Assembly (NCBI RefSeq): GCF_000621125.1 | Contig: NZ_JHZC01000010.1 | Coordinates: 62,001-126,000 of the forward strand | DNA length: 64,000 bases | Reading direction: 5' to 3' | Source: Maribacter antarcticus DSM 21422 | GTDB taxonomy: Bacteria > Bacteroidota > Bacteroidia > Flavobacteriales > Flavobacteriaceae | Part shown: positions 18,938 to 27,756 of the stretch, piece after piece | How the letters are laid out: every line of letters starts with the position of its first letter | Numbering within the stretch: the first letter of the stretch is position 1 | Notes under the pieces: generated by a model | What the model was told of the DNA's origin: nothing | The model's database searches: none | What the model saw: the letters and a program-made list of their open reading frames with translations, nothing else | Position numbers and translations under genes: made by a program

Positions 18938-19006
18938 CCTTCACCTGCGCTCTGAATAACATTTTTGATAAGGTTATTCAGAGGGCAGGTGAAGGTTTAT
19001 TTTTTT
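18938..19006 (+). terminator. Strong rho-independent terminator after ssb
   Basis: Arms CCTTCACCTGCGCTCTGAAT and its near-complement ending GGGCAGGTGAAGG form a long GC-rich stem (about 18938-18960 with 18971-18995), followed by a T-run to about 19006. It separates ssb from recQ. Confidence 0.85.
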
Positions 19007-19064
19007 AGGATAGATTGTTTCGCTACGCTCACAATGACACTAAACAATCCTTATTTTTACACCC

Positions 19065-21155
19065 ATGATAACGACTGTAGAAGAAACATTACTGCCTTTA
19101 CTTAAAATCCATTTTGGTTACGACTCTTTTAAGCCCAACCAGTTAGCGGTTATTGAAGACGTACTGGCTAAAAAGGACGTGTTGACGATCATGCCCACAG
19201 GTGGCGGGAAATCGTTATGCTATCAGTTATCCGCCTTGGCATTGGAAGGCACTGCCATAGTGGTTTCCCCATTGATTGCTTTGATGAAGGATCAAGTAGA
19301 TGTGCTCAAGGCAAACGGAATTGCAGCCGCGTATTATAATAGTTCGCAATCCCAAGAGGAACAACAGGCCATATTTTCAAGCTTAAAACAAGGGGAGCTT
19401 AAACTCTTTTATGTGGCACCAGAAAGTTTGGGTGGTTTCCATACCGTGTTTCAGGAGATTAATATTAGTCTCTTTGCAATAGACGAAGCCCATTGTATTT
19501 CTTCGTGGGGACACGATTTTAGACCGGCTTACACACAATTAGGTACTCTAAAGGAGCGTTTTCCGAAAGTTCCAATTATTGCCCTGACTGCAACCGCAGA
19601 CGGAAGTACTCAAGAGGATATTGCAGACCAGCTAAAAATCACTGACGGAACTCGTCATTTGGCTTCTTTTAACCGGCCCAATCTATTTTTAGAGGTGCGA
19701 CCCGCACAAAACCGTATCAAACATATTCTAGAATTTCTGGAAGAAAGGCCTAATGAAAGCGGTATTATTTACTGTCTAAGTCGAAAAAGCACAGAAAAAA
19801 TAGCAGAAAAGTTACAGTCGGCTGGGTATGCAGCAAAGGCTTATCATGCGGGATTAGCTCCACAACAGCGCACGAAAGTACAAGAAGAATTCATTACGGA
19901 TAAGGTGCCAATTATCGCTGCTACCATTGCTTTTGGTATGGGCATCGATAAGAGTAATGTCCGTTGGGTCATTCACTATAATCTGCCCAAGAATGTGGAA
20001 GGCTATTACCAGGAAATTGGACGTGGTGGTAGGGACGGTTTACCAGCCAATGCCTTGTTGTTTTATAGTTTTGGAGATGTGGCACAGTTACGCCGTTTTA
20101 TATCCGAAAGTGAGAATGCCGATGTGGAATATGCTAAACTGGAACGCATGCAGCAATTTGCCGAAGCATTGAGTTGTAGACGTATTGCACTACTCAACTA
20201 TTTTGGCGAACACGTAACCGAGGGTTGCGGTAATTGCGATATCTGTCAGCGGCCACCAGCCTATTTTGATGGTACTGTCCTTGCTCAGAAAATCTGTTCA
20301 GGGGTAGCACGGTTAAAGGAACGGGAGCCCATGGGTACCGTTATAGATGTGTTACGTGGTGCGAAAAATGCACAAGTTTTCGATAAAGGCTATCAGCATG
20401 TAAAAACCTACGGAGCCATTAAAGATATTTCATGGTTAGATGTGCAACAGTACGTCATACAACTGCTGAACCAAGGGGTGCTGAGTATTAATTTTAGAGA
20501 GGGTGCCCGGTTGGGACTTACGCCTTTGGCGAAGGAAGTACTGTTCTCCAAAAAATCGATACAATTGGCGATTTTGGAAAAAGCACTAGATCTTAAAAAA
20601 ACGCAAGGTAAAACCAAAGCAAGTAAAACGGGACTTTTTGAGAAGCTAAGAGTATTGCGGCAACAGCTGGCTACCGAGCAAAACGTACCCGCTTATGTCA
20701 TTTTTGGTGATGCTAGCTTAAAGGATATGGAAGCTAAACTACCTCAGAACGAGACCGAGTTCATGAATGTTACAGGAGTAGGACAGGCTAAATTAGAAAA
20801 ATATGCGGAGGTTTTCCTAAAGGAGATTATTACATACAAACCTGCGAAAAAGAAATCTAATACACCTACGCATCAGCAATCGTACACCTTATTTCAAGAA
20901 GGATGTACCGTACAGGAAATAGCCGAGAAAAGAGTGCTTTCAGAAAATACAATTTATAGTCATTTGATGAAAATACATGCTGAAGGGGAGGAGCTCGACC
21001 TGCATCAGTTTATGAGTAAAGAAGAACAGGAAACCATAGCCAAAGCCAAGGAAGCACTTCCTGATGCGGAAGGTTTGCGAGAATATTTTGATTATTTTGA
21101 GGAGAAAGTCCCGTATTGGAAGATTAAGTTGGGGCTCTATTTGTCAGACGGATAG
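19065..21155 (+). CDS. recQ: ATP-dependent DNA helicase RecQ
   Basis: The protein has 696 residues. Walker A is PTGGGKS with Lys49, and the DEAH box is at 140-143 ([16 protein letters not shown]). The second helicase lobe includes [19 protein letters not shown] and the arginine-finger [11 protein letters not shown] zinc-binding RQC cysteine set ([13 protein letters not shown] and CGNCDIC) lies near 370-395. An HRDC domain follows around 525-600, and the C-terminus carries an added helix-turn-helix ([19 protein letters not shown]). It unwinds DNA 3' to 5' in recombination and fork repair. This longer form is usual in Flavobacteriia. Confidence 0.97.
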   Translation: MITTVEETLLPLLKIHFGYDSFKPNQLAVIEDVLAKKDVLTIMPTGGGKSLCYQLSALALEGTAIVVSPLIALMKDQVDVLKANGIAAAYYNSSQSQEEQQAIFSSLKQGELKLFYVAPESLGGFHTVFQEINISLFAIDEAHCISSWGHDFRPAYTQLGTLKERFPKVPIIALTATADGSTQEDIADQLKITDGTRHLASFNRPNLFLEVRPAQNRIKHILEFLEERPNESGIIYCLSRKSTEKIAEKLQSAGYAAKAYHAGLAPQQRTKVQEEFITDKVPIIAATIAFGMGIDKSNVRWVIHYNLPKNVEGYYQEIGRGGRDGLPANALLFYSFGDVAQLRRFISESENADVEYAKLERMQQFAEALSCRRIALLNYFGEHVTEGCGNCDICQRPPAYFDGTVLAQKICSGVARLKEREPMGTVIDVLRGAKNAQVFDKGYQHVKTYGAIKDISWLDVQQYVIQLLNQGVLSINFREGARLGLTPLAKEVLFSKKSIQLAILEKALDLKKTQGKTKASKTGLFEKLRVLRQQLATEQNVPAYVIFGDASLKDMEAKLPQNETEFMNVTGVGQAKLEKYAEVFLKEIITYKPAKKKSNTPTHQQSYTLFQEGCTVQEIAEKRVLSENTIYSHLMKIHAEGEELDLHQFMSKEEQETIAKAKEALPDAEGLREYFDYFEEKVPYWKIKLGLYLSDG

Positions 21156-21376
21156 AAAAAGATAGTACCAGCTAGCTATACTACAGCTCAGACTTTATAA
21201 ATTCTATATGGCCATTTGAAACGTAAATAGGAGATGGTATTCATTGTGCTTACTTAAATTAAAAAGAGCAGAGGCCATCTATTGTAAGGCTTAATTAGCT
21301 CTTAACAACCTGTTTCTCTAACTATTGATTTTTTTATTACATTTAGCTTTTAATTAACCACCAAAAAATAATAAAG

Positions 21377-21958
21377 ATGTCTGACGAGAATAAAGATTTA
21401 GGGGACGAGGCAAAAGACGCCTTGGACAACGCAAAGAAAAAAGCAGAAAATTTAGGAGGTAAGGCCAAAGATGCTGCTGATAAAGGTAAAGAAGAAGCAA
21501 AAGATTTAGGTGATAAAGCTGGAGAGGCTTTTGATAACGCTCAGGAAAAAGTAAGTGACTTTTCAGATGATGCCAAAGAGAAAGTGAGTGATTTTGCAGA
21601 TAAGGCGGAAGAAGCAGCAAAGGATTTTAAGGAAGAGGTAAAGGAAACCTTTGACCCAAACAATCCTGATAGTGGCAAAACAGTTGCTATTATCGCACAC
21701 ATAACTTTCATAGGAACTATAATTGCCCTTGTGATGAACAATGGGAACAAGACAGAACTAGGAAGTTACTATGTTAGACAAACAATAGGTATTTGGCTTA
21801 TTGCTTTAGTATTGACTTGGATTCCTATTGTAGGTTGCTTTGCATTTATTATTTGTCTTGTACTTATTGTGATGAGTGTTGTCAATGCGGCCAATGAAAA
21901 AATGGTTCCGACACCTATTCTTGGCGATTATTTTCAAGACTGGTTTAAAAGTTTATAA
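21377..21958 (+). CDS. Charged-repeat plus DUF4870-like membrane protein
   Basis: The protein has 193 residues. Residues 1-90 are a low-complexity Lys/Asp/Glu/Ala helix with repeated AKD, EKVSDF and KAEEAAKD units, resembling late-embryogenesis-abundant or YtxH-type amphipathic repeats. Residues about 100-193 hold hydrophobic helices (IIAHITFIGTIIALVMN, IGIWLIALVLTWIPIVG, FIICLVLIVMSVV) like DUF4870/Tic20-type small membrane proteins. A near -7 box (TACATTTAGC) precedes it and a terminator follows, so it is monocistronic. The function is unknown. A membrane-stress role is only suggested by the LEA-like half. Confidence 0.8.
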   Translation: MSDENKDLGDEAKDALDNAKKKAENLGGKAKDAADKGKEEAKDLGDKAGEAFDNAQEKVSDFSDDAKEKVSDFADKAEEAAKDFKEEVKETFDPNNPDSGKTVAIIAHITFIGTIIALVMNNGNKTELGSYYVRQTIGIWLIALVLTWIPIVGCFAFIICLVLIVMSVVNAANEKMVPTPILGDYFQDWFKSL

Positions 21959-21965
21959 TTAGAAC

Positions 21966-21996
21966 AAAGACCGATTTTTATAGTCGGTCTTTTTTA
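21966..21996 (+). terminator. Rho-independent terminator
   Basis: AAAGACCGA (21966-21974) pairs with TCGGTCTTT (21984-21992), followed by more T. It ends the charged-repeat membrane gene and precedes the arsR promoter region. Confidence 0.85.
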
Positions 21997-22013
21997 TTCG
22001 ATATATTATCGTA

Positions 22014-22025
22014 ATATTGCAATAT
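22014..22025. promoter_or_regulatory. ArsR-type operator palindrome
   Basis: ATATTGCAATAT is a perfect 12-bp palindrome ending 13 bp upstream of the arsR ATG. ArsR/SmtB repressors bind such AT-rich dyads, so autoregulation is likely. Confidence 0.55.
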
Positions 22026-22038
22026 ATCAATATAAATA

Positions 22039-22362
22039 ATGGGAATTACCAAAACACAAATTTTTAATACGGAACAGAATGAACTGGCAAATACGTTTAA
22101 AGTGCTCTCTAATCCGGCGCGAATTGCTATTCTGGAATTCATTAGTAAACAAGATGCCTGTATTTGTAATGATATTGTAGAGGAGATAGGCTTGGCACAA
22201 CCCACCATTTCCCAGCACCTGAAGGAACTCAAAAGTATCAATTTGATAAAGGGAGAAATTGAAGGGAAGAAAATCTGTTATTGCATCAACCTAAAAACAT
22301 GGGCTGCCGTTCAAAAACGCCTGAATTTCTTTTTTAATACTACAAAAGTAAAATGCTGTTAA
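22039..22362 (+). CDS. ArsR/SmtB-family metalloregulator
   Basis: The protein has 107 residues. It is a winged helix-turn-helix (LANTFKVLSNPARIAILEFI, then GLAQPTISQHLKEL as the recognition helix). A Cys-x-Cys pair in DACICND, in the position of the ArsR alpha-3 metal site, and a terminal Cys-Cys (KVKCC) suggest arsenite or another thiophilic metal as effector. A perfect palindrome just upstream would let it repress its own operon. The next gene (DUF6428) starts 17 bp after its stop. Effector identity is inference from motif and neighbours. Confidence 0.92.
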   Translation: MGITKTQIFNTEQNELANTFKVLSNPARIAILEFISKQDACICNDIVEEIGLAQPTISQHLKELKSINLIKGEIEGKKICYCINLKTWAAVQKRLNFFFNTTKVKCC

Positions 22363-22379
22363 TCTAAAGTGATATACAA

Positions 22380-22868
22380 ATGAAGACAAATGAATTTTTA
22401 TCCATCTTAAAACAAAATGCGAACAAAGCACTTTTGTTTGAGTACGCACCTGGAAAATTGGTGGCGGCCAACTACCACATAACAGAAATTAAAAATATAA
22501 CTATTGATGCCGTAGACTGCGGCGCTGGCATAGATTTTTGGAAGGAAACCATCATCCAACTTTGGGAAAGTCCGGAAGAGGTAGGTAAACGCGATTATAT
22601 GCTAACCCATAAAGCTTTGGAAATTCTTAACAGAGTGGGTCGCATCAAACCTATGGAAAAAGAGGTGGAGGTGAAGTTTGAGTATAGCAATGCTAATTTT
22701 CATACCGCACAATTATTTGTTCATAGCCACATGGTGGATGGGGAACAACTTATATTTCATCTTGGCGTAACACCAACAGACTGTAAAGCTAAGGATACGT
22801 GTGGTATCCCTGTTTCGATGGAAAGTGTTTCTGATGATGCTTGTTCTCCTGGAAGTGGGTGCTGTTAA
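22380..22868 (+). CDS. DUF6428 family protein, arsenic-operon associated
   Basis: The protein has 162 residues. It matches the DUF6428 layout: KTNEFLSILKQN at the start, then WESPEEVGKRDYML and a C-terminal Cys-rich tail with CGIPVSME and SGCC ending. Proteins of this family sit beside arsR and arsenic transporters or reductases in Bacteroidetes. No biochemical role is known to me. Several cysteines near the C-terminus could bind a metal. It is directly downstream of arsR and upstream of a broken membrane gene in the same direction. Confidence 0.85.
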   Translation: MKTNEFLSILKQNANKALLFEYAPGKLVAANYHITEIKNITIDAVDCGAGIDFWKETIIQLWESPEEVGKRDYMLTHKALEILNRVGRIKPMEKEVEVKFEYSNANFHTAQLFVHSHMVDGEQLIFHLGVTPTDCKAKDTCGIPVSMESVSDDACSPGSGCC

Positions 22869-22883
22869 CTTAAAACGTAAATC

Positions 22884-23448
22884 ATGGAAGTGCTATTGAT
22901 TCTTGCTTCCGTTTGTCTCATACTATTTATGATTTTAGCCACTTTTGATGGCTTTTATCTTCAGATTTTTAAGTTTGCGCTTTTTAATCGAGACGAGAGT
23001 ACTTTTGAGCATAAAACATACATGGTTAGGGCCATACTTTCCCATTAATCGTTTGGCACCTATTTGTCAATGAAGCTAGCTTCGGTTTATTTCTTTTGGG
23101 GGTAAGTTTGATTGTCCTCTATTTGGTTGTTTTAGGAATAGACGCGTATTCCGAAATGGAAAGCATAAAATTTATGGGCGGACTCCCGAAGTAGGAATAC
23201 ATCATTCATTTGTTTTCTAATTCCCTTTACTTCGCTGCATTATTCTAGTATTCGCCATGAAAATTGACTTGGTAAATGATGGGTTGGTATTCGTCAACGC
23301 AATACCGTCATCATTTACCAAATAGGCGTTTGTAAGCTTTAATCCTACTCTTGGTGCAATCTTACTGGCTTTATTACATTTTATACTATTGGTACAGCGA
23401 CAAAGTGTAATATGGAATAGCTATCGTTCAAAAATTAATTACCGTTAA
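22884..23448 (+). pseudogene. Decayed membrane protein gene in the arsR cluster
   Basis: ATG 22884 opens a hydrophobic frame (MEVLLILASVCLILFMILAT) that stops at TAA 23046. A one-base shift near 23040 gives a continuing hydrophobic frame (LIVWHLFVNE, LVVLGIDAYSEMES, then GLPK) that meets TAG at 23192, probably a former Trp codon. The frame resumes as EYIIHLFSNSLYFAAL to TAG 23246, and a second shift gives a last segment with TAG 23323, ending at TAA 23446. At least four lesions are present. The original protein would have been about 188 residues, ending 2 bp before the acetyltransferase start. I recall similar intact membrane proteins in Bacteroidetes, but cannot name the function. Confidence 0.75.
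23269..23321. repeat. Two-part inverted repeat inside the decayed gene
   Basis: TTGGTAAATGATG (23269-23281) pairs perfectly with CATCATTTACCAA (23309-23321). Inside it GGTATT (23286-23291) pairs with AATACC (23301-23306). This gives a long stem with small internal loops and no T-tract. Confidence 0.6.
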
Positions 23449-23450
23449 AA

Positions 23451-23963
23451 ATGAGTAGTACTAAAAATATAAGTGTTAGAGTTATGACAGTGGGGGACTG
23501 GGACTCCGTAGCCACTATTTACAAAGAAGGTATTGCTACTGGCTTTGCTACTTTTGAAACCAATGTACCATCATTTGATACTTGGGATAGAGCACACTTA
23601 GAAACGTGCAGAATCGTTGCCTTTGATGCCGAACGAATTTTAGGTTGGGCGGCACTATCCCCTGTTTCCAGCAGGTGTGTTTATGGAGGTATTGCAGAAG
23701 TGAGCGTCTACATCTCGGCCTCATCTAGGGGCATAGGAGTTGGCAAACTCTTAATGGACCAATTGATATTTGAAAGTGAAAAGGCAGGTTTATGGACCTT
23801 GCAGTCCGGTATTTTCCCGGAAAACACAGCAAGTGCCCAACTACATAAAAAAGTTGGTTTCCGGTATATTGGCACGCGAGAACATATTGGAAAGACTAGT
23901 GATGGTATGTGGAAAGACAACCTTCTTTTTGAACGTAGGAGCAAGGTGGTAGGAATGCTGTAA
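23451..23963 (+). CDS. GNAT acetyltransferase, phosphinothricin/ArsN1 type
   Basis: The protein has 170 residues with a complete GNAT fold: IYKEGIATGFATFETNVPSF, GWAALSPVSSRCVYGGIAEV, the acetyl-CoA loop RGIGVGKLL, and GIFPENTASAQLHKKVGFR. This is the phosphinothricin acetyltransferase group. Members in ars operons are ArsN1, which acetylate arsinothricin. The position after arsR and DUF6428 makes that reading attractive but unproven, because phosphinothricin- or methionine-sulfoximine-type activity would look the same. It starts 2 bp after the decayed membrane gene and converges on the acyltransferase gene. Confidence 0.9.
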   Translation: MSSTKNISVRVMTVGDWDSVATIYKEGIATGFATFETNVPSFDTWDRAHLETCRIVAFDAERILGWAALSPVSSRCVYGGIAEVSVYISASSRGIGVGKLLMDQLIFESEKAGLWTLQSGIFPENTASAQLHKKVGFRYIGTREHIGKTSDGMWKDNLLFERRSKVVGML

Positions 23964-23965
23964 GG

Positions 23966-25783
23966 TTACTCCTTTTCTTGATTTTGAGTTTCAGCTAATT
24001 TTCGCTCTAGTTCCACTTGAAATTCCTCCATAACTGGTCTAACGGTACTTTCTGGTAAGTCAGCTATTTTAATATACATGAGACCATCTACGGAATTATT
24101 AAACAAAGGATCTACGTTAAAAGCAACCACTTTTGCATTTTGCTTAATATATTTTTTAATCAATACAGGTAAACGCAAACTTCCAGGTTCTACCTCATCT
24201 ATTAAACGGTCAAACTTATTTAAATCGGCCTTAGTTTCATCAAACACAAATTCCTTGTCGGCATCATTGAGCTTTACCTTAAATTCCTTTTTCGGACGTA
24301 TGTATTGTGCCACATAAGGATCCCAATAATTTGATTTCATAAATTCAATCATCAATGACTTGGAGAAATTAGAAAATTGGTTGCTTATACTTACGCCCCC
24401 GATTAAATATTTATGCTCGGGATGCCTAAGCGTGGTATGTACGATTCCCTTCCAAAGTAAAAAAAGCGGCATTGGTTTTTGTTGGTACTCCTTTACGATA
24501 TATGCGCGACCCATTTCTATGGACTGGCGCATCATATGGTATAATTCTGGTTCTACCCGAAATAGGTCTTGCAGATAAAATCCATCAATACCATGCTTAG
24601 GAAATATCTCTGAACCCATCCCCATACGGTACGCCCCTACAATACACTTCTCCTCATTGTCCCAGAGAAATAAATGGTGGTAGTACGTATCAAAGACGTC
24701 TAAGTCTATCGCTTTGTTAGTTCCCTCGCCTATTGCCCTAAAGGTCACTTCTCGCTGTCTTCCTATTTCCTTTAAGATAAATGGCATATCATGTTTCTTG
24801 GCAAGGAATACTTCGTAGTTTTTACTTTGTAAGAGGCGACAGTCTTTTTCCCTCAACTTTTCTATTTCACCTTGCATGACCTCTTTACGCATGGCTTCTG
24901 CAATCTTTTTAGGCGCTTTTGGTATTTTAAGTGTTGAAGGCAATTGATCGATTAACCGTCCCTTTTGGAAGGCATTGGAAAGGATGTAGGTTTTTCTGCG
25001 AAGAAGATAAGTAAACTCGGCTAAGCTTTCATGTTCGTTTTGGGTTTGTACTGAAATGGGCTGTCCAATACGTACTTTCAAGGGGCGGTTGCGTTGAGAA
25101 AGTACCTGCGAAGGAATCATAGCAGTTCTAAAAATAGGGCTCCATTTGGACAAACGGTAAAACAATTTGCTATTCTTTCCGTGAAAGTATATTGGAACAA
25201 CGGGGACTTGAGCCTTACGAATTAATTTCAAGGCAGCTTCTTCCCAAGGTTTGTCTACGATGAATTTCCCTTCTTTATGGGTAGAAACTTCTCCAGCCGG
25301 AAATATACCTAGGGGATGACCGTCTTTAAGGTGTTGGAAGGCCATTTTGAAACCTGCAATACTACTTCTGGCTCCTTTGTGTTCTTCGAATGGATTTACA
25401 GGAAGTACATACGGAGCTAAAGGTGCCATCCGTTCGAGTAGGAAATTAGCCATTATTTTATAATCCTGACGTAAAGGTAAGAGCAGGCGCATCAATAAAA
25501 TACCATCTATACCACCAAGTGGGTGATTGGAAATAGTAATATAGGAACCTTCTTTTGGTAATCGCTTAAAATCAGCTTCCGGAATGTCGTATTCTATTTC
25601 ATAATATGCCAAAATAGCTTGAGCATAGGCCTCACAGTCTAGATGTGCTATTTTGTCATAAAAAGAATTGATAGCAGAAATTCGCGTTACTTTCATAAGG
25701 AACCACGCAATAAAAGTACCCAGATAGCCATACTTGGATACATTAATCGCTTTTGCCACTTCTTTTGCGGTTACCAAACCCAT
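23966..25783 (-). CDS. Fused lysophospholipid acyltransferase and GNAT-like acyltransferase
   Basis: The protein has 605 residues. The N-terminal half is a PlsC-type acyltransferase: SNHPLGGIDG (His87, Asp93), FPAGEVSTH and VPVVPIYFHG. The C-terminal half (about 320-530) is a GNAT-like N-acyltransferase of the OlsB/GlsB hemolysin-related type (AYRMGMGSEI, GFYLQDLF, EMGRAYIV). This two-domain layout corresponds to bifunctional enzymes making acyloxyacyl amino acid lipids (ornithine or glycine lipids), which are abundant in Bacteroidetes outer membranes. The precise amino acid is inference. It has a near -7 box (TATCTTTA) at 25807-25814 on its strand. Confidence 0.85.
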   Translation of the reverse strand: MGLVTAKEVAKAINVSKYGYLGTFIAWFLMKVTRISAINSFYDKIAHLDCEAYAQAILAYYEIEYDIPEADFKRLPKEGSYITISNHPLGGIDGILLMRLLLPLRQDYKIMANFLLERMAPLAPYVLPVNPFEEHKGARSSIAGFKMAFQHLKDGHPLGIFPAGEVSTHKEGKFIVDKPWEEAALKLIRKAQVPVVPIYFHGKNSKLFYRLSKWSPIFRTAMIPSQVLSQRNRPLKVRIGQPISVQTQNEHESLAEFTYLLRRKTYILSNAFQKGRLIDQLPSTLKIPKAPKKIAEAMRKEVMQGEIEKLREKDCRLLQSKNYEVFLAKKHDMPFILKEIGRQREVTFRAIGEGTNKAIDLDVFDTYYHHLFLWDNEEKCIVGAYRMGMGSEIFPKHGIDGFYLQDLFRVEPELYHMMRQSIEMGRAYIVKEYQQKPMPLFLLWKGIVHTTLRHPEHKYLIGGVSISNQFSNFSKSLMIEFMKSNYWDPYVAQYIRPKKEFKVKLNDADKEFVFDETKADLNKFDRLIDEVEPGSLRLPVLIKKYIKQNAKVVAFNVDPLFNNSVDGLMYIKIADLPESTVRPVMEEFQVELERKLAETQNQEKE

Positions 25784-25870
25784 AGAAAGAGATAATTATG
25801 TAGGCGTAAAGATAGGAAAAAGCAGGAGTGAGCTATTTATTTTATATCATAATTATGTAAAACGGCACTC

Positions 25871-27118
25871 TTATTTTACAACCAGCTGTACCGTTTCCTT
25901 TCCACGCTGTTCTAGTAGGATTTCATGTCCGTTTTGGAGCGATGCCAGAGCTTTTGCGTTAAAATGACGTATGGTATAGAGCGAAACATTTTCGTGATGC
26001 ACTATCTTAAATGTGCTTTTGAGACGGTTTAACAAGGCTTCCAAACCTCCAAACTTATTGTCCACACAAACCGAAAAACTAATAGCAGAATTTTGGATGA
26101 GGTCTACCTTCATTTTATGCTCATGAAATAGTTTAAAAAGTTCGCTAATACTATCTTCTACAATGAAGGAAAAATCAAGAGAAGATAATTTCATTAATAC
26201 TTGGTTCTTTTTAACAATAAAACAAGGTACTTTGGGCTCTATTCCAACACCCTTGCCTACCGTGGTTCCATTATCTGTAGGATGTATAAAAGACTTTACG
26301 TGTAGAGGGATTTCCTTTTTTTGTAATGGTTGTAAAGTTTTTGGGTGGATTACGGACGCTCCGTAAAACGCCAATTCTATTGCTTCAAGATAGGAAATGT
26401 TATTCAGTAGTTGTGTTTCTTTAAAGTATCTAGGATCTGCATTTAGAACCCCTGGAACATCTTTCCATATAGTAACGGAATCTGCATTTAGGCAATAGGC
26501 GAGTATTGCAGCTGTATAATCTGACCCTTCTCGTCCTAAGGTCGTAGTAAAGTTGTTATCATCGCTTCCTAGAAAACCTTGGGTAATATGTAAAATTTCT
26601 TTATCGATATTGGAAATGTTCTCTTGTGTTTTCTTCCAATTTACCGCAGTATCCCTATAATTGGTATCTGTCTTGATATAATTTCTAACATCTAACCAAT
26701 TATTTTTAAGACCAATTTCTTCGAGGTAGGCACTGACAATGCTGGTGGCTATGAGTTCTCCGTAACCAACTACTTGGTCATAGACAAAATTATAGTTGGG
26801 GGATTTGTTCCATGCTAAAAACCCAGTGACTTCATCAATCAGGACTTTAATATCCTTGTAAATCTTATGTTGTGGATTAGGAAATAAGTCCTTCATAATT
26901 GCGGTATGGTAATCTACCGTATCTGTAATCTTGGATGTAATTTCCGATTTATCTTTAAAATACGTGTCAACAATAGCCTCCATTGCGTTCGTAGTCTTGC
27001 CCATGGCAGATATTACAATAAGGGTGTTCGCATGTCCTGTTTGTTTTAATACTTGTACTATATTTCTTATGCCATCTGCATCTTTTATAGATGCACCTCC
27101 AAATTTAAAAACCCTCAT
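25871..27118 (-). CDS. lysC: Aspartate kinase, monofunctional
   Basis: The protein has 415 residues. The kinase signature is KFGGASIKD at the N-terminus, with GREGSDYTAA and WKDVPGVLNADPR further along. The C-terminal third has ACT regulatory motifs (LSSLDFSFIVEDSISELFKL and VDLIQNSAISFSVCVDN). It phosphorylates aspartate, the first step to lysine, threonine and methionine, and the ACT pair suggests end-product inhibition. The gene is 47 bp downstream of the GNAT gene on the same strand. There is no fused homoserine dehydrogenase. Confidence 0.95.
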   Translation of the reverse strand: MRVFKFGGASIKDADGIRNIVQVLKQTGHANTLIVISAMGKTTNAMEAIVDTYFKDKSEITSKITDTVDYHTAIMKDLFPNPQHKIYKDIKVLIDEVTGFLAWNKSPNYNFVYDQVVGYGELIATSIVSAYLEEIGLKNNWLDVRNYIKTDTNYRDTAVNWKKTQENISNIDKEILHITQGFLGSDDNNFTTTLGREGSDYTAAILAYCLNADSVTIWKDVPGVLNADPRYFKETQLLNNISYLEAIELAFYGASVIHPKTLQPLQKKEIPLHVKSFIHPTDNGTTVGKGVGIEPKVPCFIVKKNQVLMKLSSLDFSFIVEDSISELFKLFHEHKMKVDLIQNSAISFSVCVDNKFGGLEALLNRLKSTFKIVHHENVSLYTIRHFNAKALASLQNGHEILLEQRGKETVQLVVK

Positions 27119-27165
27119 AAAAACTATTATTTAGTTTTGTTCCAGCTAGCCGGAAACTCATCTGA

Positions 27166-27645
27166 CTATATATTATCGAGATACTTACCCATACTAACTT
27201 CGTTCAGTTGTACAATATCCCAATCCCGCATTACGTTTGCTCCCTTGCTTTCGTAAAAATTAATGGCATGTTCGTTCCAATCTATCACTTCCCAGCTGAT
27301 TCTTTTTACTCCTAGCTCATGACCATATTGTACAACCTTGTTTAATAGTGCTGTACCCAAGCCACTGCCCCGCATTTGTTCCGTTACAATTAAATCTTCT
27401 AAATGAAGTACGGTGCCTTTCCATGTAGAATATCTAGGATATACCAACGCCGAACCAAGGATAACTCCTTGTTGGTCTGCCACAAAACAATGAAACTTTT
27501 TTGCCGGACCAAAACCATCTGCAACCAAATCTTCCACCGTAATTTCCACGGCATCATCTTCCTTTTCAAAGACAGCTAGTTCTTTTGTTAGTCCTAGCAC
27601 CTGAGACATGTCTGTTTCTAAAGCTTCTCTAATTATATAATTCAT
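27166..27645 (-). CDS. GNAT family N-acetyltransferase
   Basis: The start MNYIIREALETDM at 27645 is preferred. A longer ORF would run past the divergent fbp start and begin with a non-family segment. The product is 159 residues. The GNAT core is seen as DLIVTEQMRGSGLGTALLN (acetyl-CoA loop) and WNEHAINFYESKGA. It resembles diamine/spermidine-type or small-molecule acetyltransferases (VFEKEDDAVEITVEDLVADG), so a polyamine substrate is possible. It is divergent from fbp and upstream of the aspartate kinase. Confidence 0.9.
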   Translation of the reverse strand: MNYIIREALETDMSQVLGLTKELAVFEKEDDAVEITVEDLVADGFGPAKKFHCFVADQQGVILGSALVYPRYSTWKGTVLHLEDLIVTEQMRGSGLGTALLNKVVQYGHELGVKRISWEVIDWNEHAINFYESKGANVMRDWDIVQLNEVSMGKYLDNI

Positions 27646-27756
27646 ATTGTTACAAATAAAACACGAAGTTATAAATTTAAGAAATGTAAAAATGACGAAA
27701 ACGTTATAGTTTAACAAAATAGCCGATATTTGTGGTCTTAATACAACCTTTTCCCA

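Noticed and set aside
21164-21183. AGCTAGCT hairpin-like sequence after recQ
   Set aside because: No T-run follows, so it is not a convincing terminator.
27140-27155. TTCCAGCTAGCCGGAA near-palindrome upstream of the aspartate kinase
   Set aside because: It has no T-tract and is a short imperfect stem, so it cannot be supported as terminator or attenuator.
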